64,000 bases of DNA from Diadophis punctatus similis (taxonomy: Eukaryota > Chordata > Lepidosauria > Squamata > Dipsadidae). How positions within the stretch are numbered: position 1 is the first letter of the stretch; every line of letters starts with the position of its first letter. The notes under the pieces are model-generated. The model was given only the letters and a program-made list of their open reading frames with translations. It ran no database searches and was not told the DNA's origin. The position numbers and the translations under genes are program-made. The stretch is from positions 324,585-388,584 of the forward strand of contig JALIGW010000032.1 of the NCBI GenBank assembly GCA_023053685.1. The letters are read 5' to 3'. Below are positions 23,176 to 33,226 of this stretch, piece by piece.

Positions 23176-23728
23176 ATGTTATATGCACTGTTGTTTGGGT
23201 GCTACATGGCTGCATTCTGTACCAGGCGAAGCATAAACATTATGCATAAACATTGACGTCAGTTATATCTATACAGTCCATAAGAGAGTTCTTGCATCAC
23301 ATGTCTAGCAAGCAATATTTTAACAAGCAACCAATATCTGAGGGGCTCCTACAAAGACTAGAGGGAGTCAAACTATTTTCCAGAGCACCACCAAAAAGCA
23401 AGACAAGAAACAATGGATGGAAACTAACCAAGGGCAGGATGATTAAAGGCCTGGAGACTAAAATATATGAAGAACGCTTGCAAGAACTGGGTATGGCTAG
23501 TCTAGAGAAAAGAAGGACTAGGGGTGACATGTTAGCAGTATTCCAGTATTAGAGGGGCTGTCAGAAAGATAAGGGGGTCAATTTATTTTCCAAAGCACCA
23601 GAAGGCAAGGCAAGAAAAAATGGATGGAAACCAATCAAGGGGAGAAGCAACTTGGAATTAAGGAGAAACTTCCTAACGGTGAAGACAATTAACCAGTGGA
23701 ATGGCTTGGGCTTCAGAAATTGTAGGTC

Positions 23729-23840
23729 CTACTGTCCCCATTTATCTGTATTCATTTCCTTCATTCATCTCCATGTTCACATTTATACCTGCTATCTTGT
23801 ACATGTTTGACAAACTAATAAATAAATAAATAAATAAATA
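23729..23840 (+). mobile_element. Rex1-like LINE 3' end inside CR1
   Basis: TATCTTGTACATGTTTGACA followed by (AATA)n is the same 3' end as at 12126, 14948 and 57190 (reverse). It sits between the CR1 blocks 'CTTCAGAAATTGTAGGTCC' and 'GATTGGACAGCCACTTG'. Confidence 0.75.
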
Positions 23841-23874
23841 GATTGGACAGCCACTTGTCTGAAATGGCATAGGG

Positions 23875-24315
23875 AAGTGATGGCGAACCTTTTTTGGTTT
23901 GCATGCCAAAGGGGGGGGTGCGCGCGCTAGCACATGCACACGTGCCCACACCCATTCCCTCCCCCACGCATGCGCACAAACCCCCCCATGCTGCCCCCTG
24001 TGCATGTGCACACATGCACACACCCGCGCAAAGGCCTTACCAAAGCCTGGGACGGTAAAAAACGACGAAACGGGCAAACCGGAAGTGTGTTTTCCGAACT
24101 TCCGGTTTGCCCGTTTCATCGTTTATTGCATTCCGGGGCTTCAGGAAGCTTCCCTGAACCCTCCGGAGTGCGAAAAACAGCCCAATGGCAAACCGGAAGT
24201 GCGTTTTCCGAACTTCCGGTTTGCCCGTGGAGCTGACAGGGCAACGCCTCGCGTGCCCTCCGATATGGCTCCGCGTGCCACCTGTGGCACGCGTGCCATA
24301 GGTTCGCCATCACTG
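23875..24315. mobile_element. hAT-type MITE (GATGGCGAACC family) inside CR1
   Basis: 441 bp, ends AAGTGATGGCGAACC and GGTTCGCCATCACTG, perfect 8-bp duplication GCATAGGG (23867-23874, 24316-24323) formed from CR1 sequence. Interior carries two near-identical inverted pairs of AACCGGAAGTGNGTTTTCCG (24078, 24192) facing AACTTCCGGTTTGCCCGT. Confidence 0.92.
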
Positions 24316-24392
24316 GCATAGGGTCTCTTGCTTAAGCAGGGGGTTGCACTAGGAGACCTCCAAGGTCCCCTCCAGCTCGATTCTGATTCTTT

Positions 24393-24945
24393 TTAAAACT
24401 TATCCCAGCTAGCTTTATGGAGGACTGCACAGCAAGTATATTCAACGTTTTTTCTTCATAAGATAATTCTCTTTGATTGTGCCTTTGTGCATCAACTCTC
24501 TGTTTCCTCTGCTTGACTTTGATCTCACAACAAAGTGAAAGGGGGGAAAAAATCAAGGCAGAGAGAAGAATCTGACTTCGCCGACTATACCTGCTGTGGC
24601 CTCCCCTGAATTCATCAAACAGCAGCTCTGACATAAGTGTTCAGGTTCCAGTTAAGGAGTGTTTGATATTTGGCTCAAAGGGAAGCTTCACATGATCCTA
24701 AAGCCATGAAGAAATGACTAGACGTATTAGTTGAGCTTCTGTACTACACTGGAAAGACCCAGGTGGAAAACATCACAGCTGTTTTTACAGCTGAGTGAGT
24801 CAAAATTGCACCAGGTGACTTTGAGTCACTCGCTCTGTCTCAGCCAAGCTACTCTGCACATTTTCAGTGCTGGAGATAAAATGAAAGAGAGCTACATGTA
24901 AGTCACGTAGACGAAGTCACTCAGATTCACTTAGGAGTCTCCAAA
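24393..24945. other. No recognisable feature
   Basis: A 100-codon minus frame at 24332-24634 overlaps the CR1 end and has no recognisable domain. Nothing else supported. Confidence 0.45.
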
Positions 24946-25082
24946 CGTTAGAAATACTGTTTATATATAGCACCACAGAGCAAACAAAGAGTACAATCAC
25001 CATGTGCTTTACTGCTCAACTGCTTCAACTGTGACAGGAAACAGGAAACTCTACTTGGAACAAAAGAGCAGAGAGTATATAC

Positions 25083-25587
25083 CCGCGATGGCGAACCTAT
25101 GGCACGCGTGCCACAAGTGGCACGTGGAGCCATATTGGTGGGCACGCAAGCTCAGGTCCAGCGTGCCAGCTGATTTTCAGGCCTTCTGGGCCCACTGGGA
25201 GTCGGGAAACAGCCTGTTTTCAGCCTCCGGAGGGGGTGGGGAAGGCCCATTTTTTGCTCTCCCCAAGCTCCAGAGCCTTTCTAGGAGCCTGGGGAGGGCG
25301 AAAACGGCCTTCCCCACCACCCGGAGGCCCTCCGGAGGCTGGAAATGGCCTGTTTCAAGTTGGGAAATGGGCCATTTCTGGCCTCCGGAGGGCCTCCGGA
25401 GGGCCTCTGGGGGGGGGAGGCCGTTTTTGCCCTCCCCAGGCTCCTAGAAAGGCTCTGGAGCCTGGGGAAAGTGAAAAATGGGCATGTCATCGTGTGCTGG
25501 GAGGGGGGAATTATCGATGTGGGTATGCAGGCACCCCCCCGGGCTCCCCCTTTTGGCACGCGAACCAAAAAAGGTTCGCCATCGCTG
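25083..25587. mobile_element. hAT-type MITE (GATGGCGAACC family)
   Basis: 505 bp, inverted ends CCGCGATGGCGAACC / GGTTCGCCATCGCTG, perfect 8-bp duplication GTATATAC (25075-25082, 25588-25595). Interior is GC-rich with CCTCCGGAGG palindromes and two facing CCCTCCCCAGGCTCC segments. Confidence 0.92.
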
Positions 25588-25602
25588 GTATATACCATAG
25601 AT

Positions 25603-25737
25603 CACGGATGTCAAACTCGCAGCATCACATTGCCATCACGTGATGTATCATGATGTTTTTTTCCTTTCATGGAATTGGGGTGGGCGCGGTCTGTGCGTGA
25701 TGCATCTGGACTGTGGGCCACCAGTTTGACCCCCCTG
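25603..25737. mobile_element. hAT-type MITE (TGTCAAACTC family)
   Basis: 135 bp, ends CACGGATGTCAAACTC and GTTTGACCCCCCTG. Flanks CCATAGAT (25595-25602) and CCATAAAT (25738-25745), 7/8. Its target overlaps the last base of the neighbouring MITE's duplication. Confidence 0.85.
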
Positions 25738-25840
25738 CCATAAATCCAAACTTGTAAACACTGACATCTACTGGCTGAATACTACTGCAGTTGTTGCATA
25801 GAAATACATTCCAACAATTAATTCCAGCACCAAACTTCGC

Positions 25841-25945
25841 AACTTTAAGACTGGTGGACTTCAGCTCCCAGAATTCCCCAGCCAGCTGGGAGTTGAAGTC
25901 CACCAGTCTTAAAGTTACGAAGTTTGGAGAGGCTTGGAGACTCCT
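25841..25945. mobile_element. Palindromic MITE (CAACTTTAAGAC family)
   Basis: Inverted halves CTTCGCAACTTTAAGACTGG and CCAGTCTTAAAGTTACGAAG around CAGAATTCCCCAGCCAGC. Relatives at 26931-27055 and 60420-60490. Confidence 0.75.
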
Positions 25946-25988
25946 GACATAGAGAAAATATGACTACATGAAAACATTACATAGAGAC

Positions 25989-26630
25989 CAGGGGTGGGCT
26001 CCTAATTTTTTTACTACCACTCTGTGGGCGTGGCTTATTTTGTGGGTGTGGCTTGCCAGCCATGTGACCGGGTGGGCGTGGGCCTCGGGAGCTTGGCAGC
26101 GGTCGGAGAAGCGGGGGGGCATTGCCCACCCGCAACGCAGCCCCCCGCAGCGGGAACAGCAAGACTGTGGCAGCAGTTCTTGTAGGAGGCTCTGTCCGGC
26201 CTGAATGCTTCTCCCCATTTGATGATCCTAGGCTCCTGCCGCCAGTTCCCCCTCCCCTCAGCAGCTCGAGAAGCCTCGAACGTGCGAAAATGCCTGGGAT
26301 CATCACCGCGCGTTCGTGGCTTCTCGGACTGCTGAAGGGAGGGGAATGGAGATAGCTCCTGCCACCCATTCTTTCAGCATCTCACGCGCTCCCTCAGCCA
26401 TCCTCCCCTGCTTGGACTCACTGTGGGGTAGGAAGGCAGCGCATGCGCAGTGCCGGAAGCTCGGCTTCTGGGCATGAGCAGAAGAATTTTTTTAAAAAAA
26501 ATTAAAAACAATTTGATTTAAAAATGGCGGCACCCAGGCACCGGCAACTGACTGCACCGGTACTGTGACATCACCAGCGGGCAACTCCCGGTGCTATAGA
26601 GTGGACCGCACTGGTAGGAACCCACCACTG
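25989..26630. mobile_element. hAT-type element (GGTGGGTTCC family, long form)
   Basis: 642 bp between perfect 8-bp duplications ATAGAGAC (25981-25988, 26631-26638). Ends CAGGGGTGGGCTCC and GGTAGGAACCCACCACTG. Non-coding; carries AGCGCATGCGCA at 26438-26449. Inverse orientation to the copy at 18230-18860, same orientation as 58585-59244. Confidence 0.93.
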
Positions 26631-26930
26631 ATAGAGACCCCTCACATAGAGAAAACATGGGGCATAAGCTTAGCAAAGAAATAACACTGGAAATGAAATT
26701 CTCACAGCACACGTGTGTGCAAGTCTCCATAGGGGGGAAAATTACACTAAAATTACTGAAGATGGAGGCCGCAGTGCAATTAATTTTAACAGTTTTTGAA
26801 ATTTACTTGAAGAATGGGAGAAATGGGCTTACTATGACCCAAAATAATATGACAATAATGGAAGACAACAGCTTATTCTTTTCTTTTTAAATTTACAATG
26901 TGTGTTGAATCTTGATGTCTTCATCAAGAG

Positions 26931-27055
26931 CAGGGGTCTCCAAAATTGGCAACTTTAAGACTTTGGGACTTCAACTCCCAGAATTCTCCAGCCAGTGTGG
27001 AATTCTGGGAGTTAAAATCCACAAGTGTTAAAGTTACTAAGTTTGGAGAACTCTG
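26931..27055. mobile_element. Palindromic MITE (CAACTTTAAGAC family) with 8-bp flanks
   Basis: CAGGGGTCTCC at the left and GGAGAACTCTG at the right; inverted CAGAATTCTCCAGCC / GTGGAATTCTGGGAG core. Flanks ATCAAGAG and ATCAAGAC match 7/8, suggesting a hAT-type element. Confidence 0.8.
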
Positions 27056-27510
27056 ATCAAGACAGAAAGTATTGTATTCATCAGACTTTCAAAACTGGAA
27101 CAGGAATGAAACAGTTGGGTTTTTTTTTATTGGTCCTGAGTAGGCTGGCATGCAGAAAATGCTCGTATTAAGAGCAAATTCCCTAAAAAAAAGAGATAGA
27201 TAGAGAAAAAGTACACTACTGCTTCTCACTGTAGGAGCCTTTCAATTACACTGATCTTAGGTTTTTTTTTAATGCATTGTTCCCTCAATATGGTAAATAG
27301 AAACTGCATAAACTATTTATGTTTGATTTAAATTCCAACCCTTTAATTTACTTTTCTCATTATGTTCCAAAGTAATGATCGTCCTGTTTATTGGTGTTAA
27401 ATATTTCATGGCCTTCACAATATTGTATAACTTATTAGGAATGAAGGCAGGTCATTACGCTACCCGCGGCATCCTAGTTGGATGAGTAGGGGATGAAATA
27501 AACCTGCAGA
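27056..27510. other. No recognisable feature
   Basis: AT-rich with no frame, repeat terminus or structural signal recognised. Confidence 0.5.
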
Positions 27511-30500
27511 GTTTATTTATTTATTTATTTATTAAGAGTTCTTATAGGCCGCCCAATCCCTTGGGACTCAGGGCGGCTTACAGCAGAGATTAGAACTACA
27601 GATTAAAAAAGGCATTTAAAAACATCATATTACAATATAAAAAACCATTCATCCTTGGGGGAATCATCTCTTCACCCCGCCTGCCGGAAGAGCCACGTTT
27701 TTACTGCCTTGCGGAAGGCCAGTAGGGTGGGGATAGTCCGGATCTCTGGCGGGAGTTGGTTCCAGAGAGATGGGGCTCCCACAGAGAAGGCCCTCCCCCG
27801 TGGGCCCGCCAGCCGGCATTGTTTGGCAGACGGGACCTGGAGGAGGCCCTCTCTGTGGGACCTCACTGGTCGTAGGGAGGAATGTGGCAGGATGCGGTCC
27901 CGAAGATAACCTGGCCCTGAGCCATGTAGGGCTTTAAAGGTCAAAACCAACACCTTGAATTGCGACCGGAGACCAATGGGTAGCCAATGCAGCTGGCGGA
28001 GGATGGGTGTTACGTGGGTGTATCTCGGTACACCCACCACAGCTCGCGCAGCTGCATTCTGTACCAATTGTAGTCTCCGGATGCTCTTCGAGGGTAGCCC
28101 CATGTAGAGCCCGTTACAGTAGTCAAGCCGTGAGGTGACAAGGGCATGAGTGACTGTGAGCAAAGCCTCCCTCTCCAAGTAGGGTCGCAATTGGTGCACA
28201 AGACGTACCTGTGCAAAGGTCCCCCTAGCCACAGCTGAAAGATGTTGCTCCAATTTAAGCTGTGGATCTAGGAGGACACCCAAATTGCGGACCTGTTCTG
28301 AGGGAGTCAATTTTTCTCCCCCAAGAACCAAGGAGGGACAGTCGACATAATCCTTGGGAGGCAATATCCAAAGCCACTCAGTCTTGTCTGGGTTGAGCCT
28401 GAGTCTATTCACTCCCATCCAGACCCTTACATCGTCCAGGCAGCGGCACATTACATTAACTGCTTCACTGAACTGACACGGAGTGGAGATGTACAACTGG
28501 GTATCATCAGCATACTGCTGATACCTCACCCCGTGTCGTCGGATGATCTCACCCAACGGTTTCATGTAAATGTTGAACAGGATGGGAGAGAGGACCGAGC
28601 CCTGTGGCACCCCGCAAAGCAGGGGCCTAGGGGCTGACCTCTGCCCTCCTGTCAACACCGACTGCGTCCTGTCGGAGAGAAAGGAGGAGAACCACCGAAG
28701 AACGGTGCCCCCCACTCCCATCTCCCCGAGACGACGCAGAAGGATACCATGGTCGATAGTATCGAAAGCCGCTGAGAGGTCAAGTAACACCAAGATGGAG
28801 GAATGACCTCCATCTCGGGCTCGCCAGAGATCATCCATCAGAGCGACCAAAGCAGTCTCCGTACTGTAGCCGTGCCTGAAACCCGATTGAAAGGGATCCA
28901 GATAATCCGTTTCCTCCAATAACCGCAGGAGTTGGAGCGACACCACTTTCTCGACAACTTTACCCACGAAGGGTAAGTTGGAGACTGGACGGAAGTTCTT
29001 TAAATCCGCTGGGTCCAGGGAAGGCTTCTTGAGGAGGGGCCTCACCACCGCAGCTTTTAAGGGCTGCGGGATGGACCCCTCTCTCAAAGATGCGATCACA
29101 ACCGCCTGGAGCCAGCCGCGTGTCACCTCCCTGCTAGCCGAAACCAGCCAGGAGGGACACGGGTCCAATAAACAAGTGGAGGCGCTCATCGCTCCTATGG
29201 CCTTGTCCACATCCTCAGGAGTGATAGGCTCAAACTCCTCCCAAATAACAGGACTAAGACTCGCCTCTGTCGTCTCGGCCTGCTCTGTCCAAATGGAGTC
29301 CAGGTCTGTCCGAATCTGAGTGATTTTATCCGCCAGGAACTGCGAAAATTCCTCAGCTCTACCCTGCAAGGGTTCTTCGCTCCCCCCCTTTGCAAGCAGG
29401 GAGCGCGTTACCCTAAACAGGGCGGCTGGGCGGGAGTCGGCGAACGCAATACGGGCGGAAAAATACGCGCATTTTGCCGCCCGTATTGCCACTAAGTAAG
29501 ACTTAATGCAAGTTCTTAAAAGTGTCCGATCAGATTCAGCTTTACTAGCCCTCCATCGTCGCTCTAGGCGTCTCTTTAGGCGCTTCATCTCCCGGAGTTC
29601 CTCAGTGAACCAAGGATCCCTCCTGGATCCGCTGCCACGGAGAGGCCGCAAAGGCGCAATCCGATCTAAGGCCCCTGACGCTGCCCGGTTCCAGGCAGTC
29701 ACTAGGTCCTCAGATGAATTGTGTACCAGGGATTCAGGTATTTCCCCAAGTTCCCTCTGAAATCCTTCGGATTCCATTAGGCGCCTGGGGCGGAACCACT
29801 TAATCGATCCCGCCTCCTTGCGGTGGAGGAGTGGTGCCATAAAATCCAACCTCAGGAGGAAATGATCTGACCATGACAAGGGTATTGTGACTAAACCCCT
29901 CAGCCTCAGATCATCTCTCCACTGCCCCGAGAGAAACACAAGGTCAAGTGTGTGACCACCCTCATGAGTCGGACCCTGAACTACTTGGGTCAGGTCCATG
30001 GTTGTCATGGAAGCCATGAACTCCTGGACTGCCTCCGAGGTTTCGCCGGGCGATGGCAGGTTGAAGTCCCCCAGCACCATCAATCTGGGGAACTCAATCG
30101 CCAGCCCGGCTATCGCCTCGAGCAGAACAGGCAGGGCCTTAGCAACGCAGCTAGGAGGCAAGTACGTTAGCAAAAGGCCCACCTGTACCCCTAAGTCCAA
30201 CTTCAGAAGGAGCGTCTCACACCCAACAATCTCCGGGGCAGGGATCCTCCGAGGACACAGACTTTGGCGAGCTATAATAGCCACTCCTCCACCCCTTCCC
30301 TGGGGTCGCGGCTGATGCTGCACTGAGAACCCGTCTGGGCACATCTCGGAGAGGGGAACCCCCCCCTCCTGGCCCAGCCAGGTCTCAGTAATACATGCCA
30401 GGTCCGCCCCCTCCTCCAAGATTAAATCCCGGATAAGGGGGGCCTTGTTGTTAATTGACCTGGCATTCAACAGCAGCAGCTTGAGCCCAGGGCCCTGACA

Positions 30501-30800
30501 TCCCTGGTTACCAGGTACTTGGGCTGAGCAAGATGGAACCTGATCTGAGGGGCCAGAACGAGGAATCGCTTGTAAACAGCGAATTCTCGTTCCCCGTGAG
30601 CGGCCTACCCCTCTGCTCCCGGCATACCTGCCTCTCCCTGTAATGACCGTGATGCACCCACTCTCTATCACACCAGAGATCCCCTCCCCCACCCCACTGG
30701 TACTCCCAACTCCCGGCAGGCCAAACACTCCATTCATACTGGGCCTGGCAGTTGTGATTGCTCAGAGGACACACGTTGACGGATGGCAATAGCATTGTGC
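27511..30800 (-). mobile_element. L2-clade LINE, near full-length with intact ORF2
   Basis: Runs from a short (TTTA)n tail at 27511-27531, through the 3' untranslated motif (plus strand GGGACTCAGGGCGGCTTACA), to an intact ORF2 and a short upstream region ending near 30800. No ORF1 is visible before the palindrome at 30811, so the copy is probably truncated at its 5' end. Three other L2 copies in the window align to parts of it. Confidence 0.9.
27672..30737 (-). CDS. L2 LINE ORF2: endonuclease-reverse transcriptase, uninterrupted
   Basis: 1021 codons with no stop. Residues about 85-300 form an APE-type endonuclease: LLLLNARSINNK at the start, the catalytic glutamate in ITETWL (E118), LGDFNL (D224, N226) and the terminal SDH (290-292). 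Residues about 565-800 form the reverse transcriptase: NFRPVSNLPF, motif A LLDLSAAFDT (D653), GVPQGSVLSP, and motif C YADD (742-745). The C-terminal part has PRYTHVTPILRQLHWLPI and ends at FRQAG. The product would nick target DNA and prime cDNA synthesis there. All catalytic residues I can check are present, so the copy is young. The first methionine is simply the first in frame; residues 1-80 are low-complexity and the true start may differ. Confidence 0.92.
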   Translation of the reverse strand: MNGVFGLPGVGSTSGVGEGISGVIESGCITVITGRGRYAGSRGVGRSRGTRIRCLQAIPRSGPSDQVPSCSAQVPGNQGCQGPGLKLLLLNARSINNKAPLIRDLILEEGADLACITETWLGQEGGVPLSEMCPDGFSVQHQPRPQGRGGGVAIIARQSLCPRRIPAPEIVGCETLLLKLDLGVQVGLLLTYLPPSCVAKALPVLLEAIAGLAIEFPRLMVLGDFNLPSPGETSEAVQEFMASMTTMDLTQVVQGPTHEGGHTLDLVFLSGQWRDDLRLRGLVTIPLSWSDHFLLRLDFMAPLLHRKEAGSIKWFRPRRLMESEGFQRELGEIPESLVHNSSEDLVTAWNRAASGALDRIAPLRPLRGSGSRRDPWFTEELREMKRLKRRLERRWRASKAESDRTLLRTCIKSYLVAIRAAKCAYFSARIAFADSRPAALFRVTRSLLAKGGSEEPLQGRAEEFSQFLADKITQIRTDLDSIWTEQAETTEASLSPVIWEEFEPITPEDVDKAIGAMSASTCLLDPCPSWLVSASREVTRGWLQAVVIASLREGSIPQPLKAAVVRPLLKKPSLDPADLKNFRPVSNLPFVGKVVEKVVSLQLLRLLEETDYLDPFQSGFRHGYSTETALVALMDDLWRARDGGHSSILVLLDLSAAFDTIDHGILLRRLGEMGVGGTVLRWFSSFLSDRTQSVLTGGQRSAPRPLLCGVPQGSVLSPILFNIYMKPLGEIIRRHGVRYQQYADDTQLYISTPCQFSEAVNVMCRCLDDVRVWMGVNRLRLNPDKTEWLWILPPKDYVDCPSLVLGGEKLTPSEQVRNLGVLLDPQLKLEQHLSAVARGTFAQVRLVHQLRPYLEREALLTVTHALVTSRLDYCNGLYMGLPSKSIRRLQLVQNAAARAVVGVPRYTHVTPILRQLHWLPIGLRSQFKVLVLTFKALHGSGPGYLRDRILPHSSLRPVRSHREGLLQVPSAKQCRLAGPRGRAFSVGAPSLWNQLPPEIRTIPTLLAFRKAVKTWLFRQAG

Positions 30801-30810
30801 CAAGAAGGGT

Positions 30811-31016
30811 GGTGGACAAAAGCTGAAGCTAGTGATAGGAACTCACCCTAAACTGCAGTGCTAGGACTCAAACCTCTGGATCAGAGACAATCTCCAGCGT
30901 CATTAAACCACAAGTGTGGTTTAATGACGCTGGAGATTGTCTCTGATCCAGAGGTTTGAGTCCTAGCACTGCAGTTTAGGGTGAGTTCCCATCACTAGCT
31001 TCAGCTTTTGTCCACC
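30811..31016. repeat. Near-perfect palindrome: two head-to-head SINE heads
   Basis: Arms of 102 bp (30811-30912 and 30915-31016) with a 2-base spacer (AA/GT centre at 30913-30914) and a single mismatch. Each arm reads outward as a tRNA-like SINE head: TGTGGTTTAATGACGCTGG, then GAGGTTTGAGTCC as a B box. A similar but single, diverged head is at about 31046-31065. Confidence 0.95.
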
Positions 31017-31069
31017 TGCACTGTCCCATTCGCTCACACACACATGAAGTGTGGTTTAGTGATGTAGAA

Positions 31070-31740
31070 AGTTAGCACCCACCCCTCTCCTAGAAGAATG
31101 AAATATTTTGAGAAATATTAAAAAGACCGAATATATACAGAAAATATACTAATGGACAAAATATATAGATGTGCTGAAATGGACATGCTGACTATTCAAC
31201 TCAAAGGACAATGCAACTCAGAATACTACAAAACATGGACTAGATGGTACAACTGGACTAAAAAAAGAGGAAAGACTGTGTGACAACGTGAGAAGAAAAC
31301 GAAGACAGAAGAGACTGTAAATTTATGATTTAATGTGCATAATTGAGATATAACAATGTTGTAAAAACGGGTGTAGATCTATATCAAAATATTCAGATGT
31401 TTAATGAAGAAAAATAATTAAAAAAATTACAATAAAATAAAATAAAATAAAAAGACCGAATATTATATTTCCCTGGATGAGAAATGGAGAAACATGTTTT
31501 TTTAGAGGCAGAAAGCAGCCCCCACCTTTTCTTAATAGCCCACAGCAGATGTCAGCACTTTAGAGATAAAGAGATAGATAGCTCTAGTCATAAGCAAATA
31601 CCTTCACCCAAGAGCCAAAACAGGAGGAAAGCCATTAAGCCACAAAAGGAATTGCTCAACACCCTTTCAGAACCCAAACCCCTTCATTGCATCATCCTCG
31701 GCAAATTTAGTTCAGACAAATACCTAGGATTTGTACTTTG
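31070..31740. other. AT-rich region with an inverted family C piece
   Basis: 31070-31135 is the reverse complement of the repeat at 21235-21325. The remainder is AT-rich with AATAAAATAAAA at 31428-31450 and no coding signal. Confidence 0.4.
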
Positions 31741-32030
31741 CCTGTAGAGCCAGCTATGACCCCTACATAACCCCTACATGGCCCCATGGGAGTCTGACAA
31801 CAGCCAGTAGAATACATGTTCTTGCACAGGAACAGGAAGCTCAAGTGCAAAGCCCAAGAGAAGGTATAAAAAACCCCCCACTCTCAATTCCATGTGCTCA
31901 GCTGCCCAGAACCACCCTGTGCTTCAGCTTCATCAATAAATGGACCCTCTTTCCAATCCTCCAGCCTCCATTTTATTTCCAGTGCCTTCATCCCAGATTG
32001 GAAGTGAACCAGATGGATATTTCTTCCCAC
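31741..32030 (+). mobile_element. LTR-like sequence related to family B
   Basis: GGTATAAAAAAC TATA box near 31864, CATCAATAAATGG near 31931, CAGCCTCCATTTTATTTCCA near 31962 and a TTTCTTCCCACA end, the same order as in 13490-13950. Exact left boundary not found. Confidence 0.55.
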
Positions 32031-33000
32031 AGTAAGTTTATTAAAGTTCCCCAGCAATTCCCTTCACCAAGCCCCAGAACTGTTCCAAATAAGTCTGGCC
32101 ACAAGCAGGCCAATATTAGTCCACAAAGCAATGGGCCAAGAGTCCATAAAGCAATTGAAAGTTGCCCAAATGAATAAGTCCACCAAACGAACTTAAATCC
32201 ACCAGGCAAAACTTAAATACACACACGAGAGCTCACTTGGCAAGAAAAGTTCAGAGTCTCCAAGGCATAATTCCCAACACAGTGAAGCAGGAAACACGAT
32301 GACCAAACTCACAGGTAGTTCCCAACAAGGCCTCCCTCTGCCTGCTGTAATAAATACCCAGCTTTCCGGTGCAGCTCATCAAGACAGATGGGGCCCCCTC
32401 CCAACCGAGTAATCTGTCTGAGCTCCATTGCTCCTGCCTTTTCTCTGCCCTGAGTGCTCTTGGATCAGAGCAGAAGGCAGTTCCTCCTCCTCTTCACCGG
32501 CTGTCTGCCCCTGTAAGTTTTCCCCTGCTGAAGCCTCCTCCAATTGTCTTTTGGCTGGCTGTTCAGAGCCATTAATCAACCCTGTTCCTGATGTGCCAAG
32601 AATAAGCTCATTCTCCCTTGGGCTGACCTCTGAGGAAGAATCAGGGGAGTTGTCCAAAGGAGATATCACACCACCTAACAGTTCAAAAGCATGTTTTATG
32701 CAAGTGGGGAGACGAGCTGGTGCTCTGTGCAGGCAGTCAATTCCTGATGGCTCTGAACCTTCCCAGTTGTATCACCTATTTCCAAGGCGGGTCCGGGAAG
32801 GGGACTTTGGATGAGCTTGTCTTTCTGATGTGATGCCAGCTCGTCCTCTTATGGCACCCCATGGGAAGCGCACAAGCATGTATGCCCCTGACAGAGCTGG
32901 TAAACCTGCAGCCAAACTCCTAATCTGCAATTGCATTGTAGTCTCCTGGCTAATGAAACAAAGCCATATGCTAACAATAATAATCATAATCATTGTGCCT
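32031..33000 (-). other. Possible decayed LTR or retroviral leader, unassigned
   Basis: Follows the LTR-like end at 32030. Frames of up to 128 codons (32428-32814) have no recognisable domain. The segment TCTGAGGAAGAATCAGGGG faintly recalls the acidic part of LTR family A in reverse. I cannot name it. Confidence 0.3.
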
Positions 33001-33226
33001 TGAATGCGTATTAAATACAGAGAAAAGTTTTGACTCTATGATGGATATAGCAGCAAGGATTAACATTATGGCTGTTTCCAATCAACCCTCTTGGCACTGG
33101 CACCGGGTTAAAAAAATGAACATAACAAGGAATATCTGGCAATTCATACAATCTTTAATTCGACAGAGCATACCAATATGGCAAACAACAATTCATTGTC
33201 ACAGCTCGTTAAACTTGTAGACTATA

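Larger units (their letters stand above)
23335..24392 (+). mobile_element. CR1 LINE, internally duplicated and twice interrupted
   Basis: CR1 motifs in order: GAGGGGCTCC..., AAACAATGGATGGAAACTAA, then a jump back to GATTAAAGGCCTGGAGAC, AAGGACTAGGGGTGACATG and a second AATGGATGGAAACC, so about 90 bp is present twice (23337-23427, 23551-23640). Interrupted by a Rex1-like 3' end (23729-23840) and a hAT MITE (23875-24315). Resumes to its GTCTCTTGCTTAAGCAGGGG end. Confidence 0.85.
24946..25840 (-). mobile_element. LTR-like repeat (family D) interrupted by two hAT MITEs
   Basis: The parts 24946-25082 and 25745-25840 together match, on the opposite strand, 49845-49920 plus 50408-50515. Minus-strand order: TGTTGGAATGTATTTC, TTCAGCCAGTAGATG, then AGCAGTAAAGCACATGG and CTATATATAAACAG, a TATA-like motif. 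It looks like a U3 region. The distal LTR end was not located. Confidence 0.6.
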
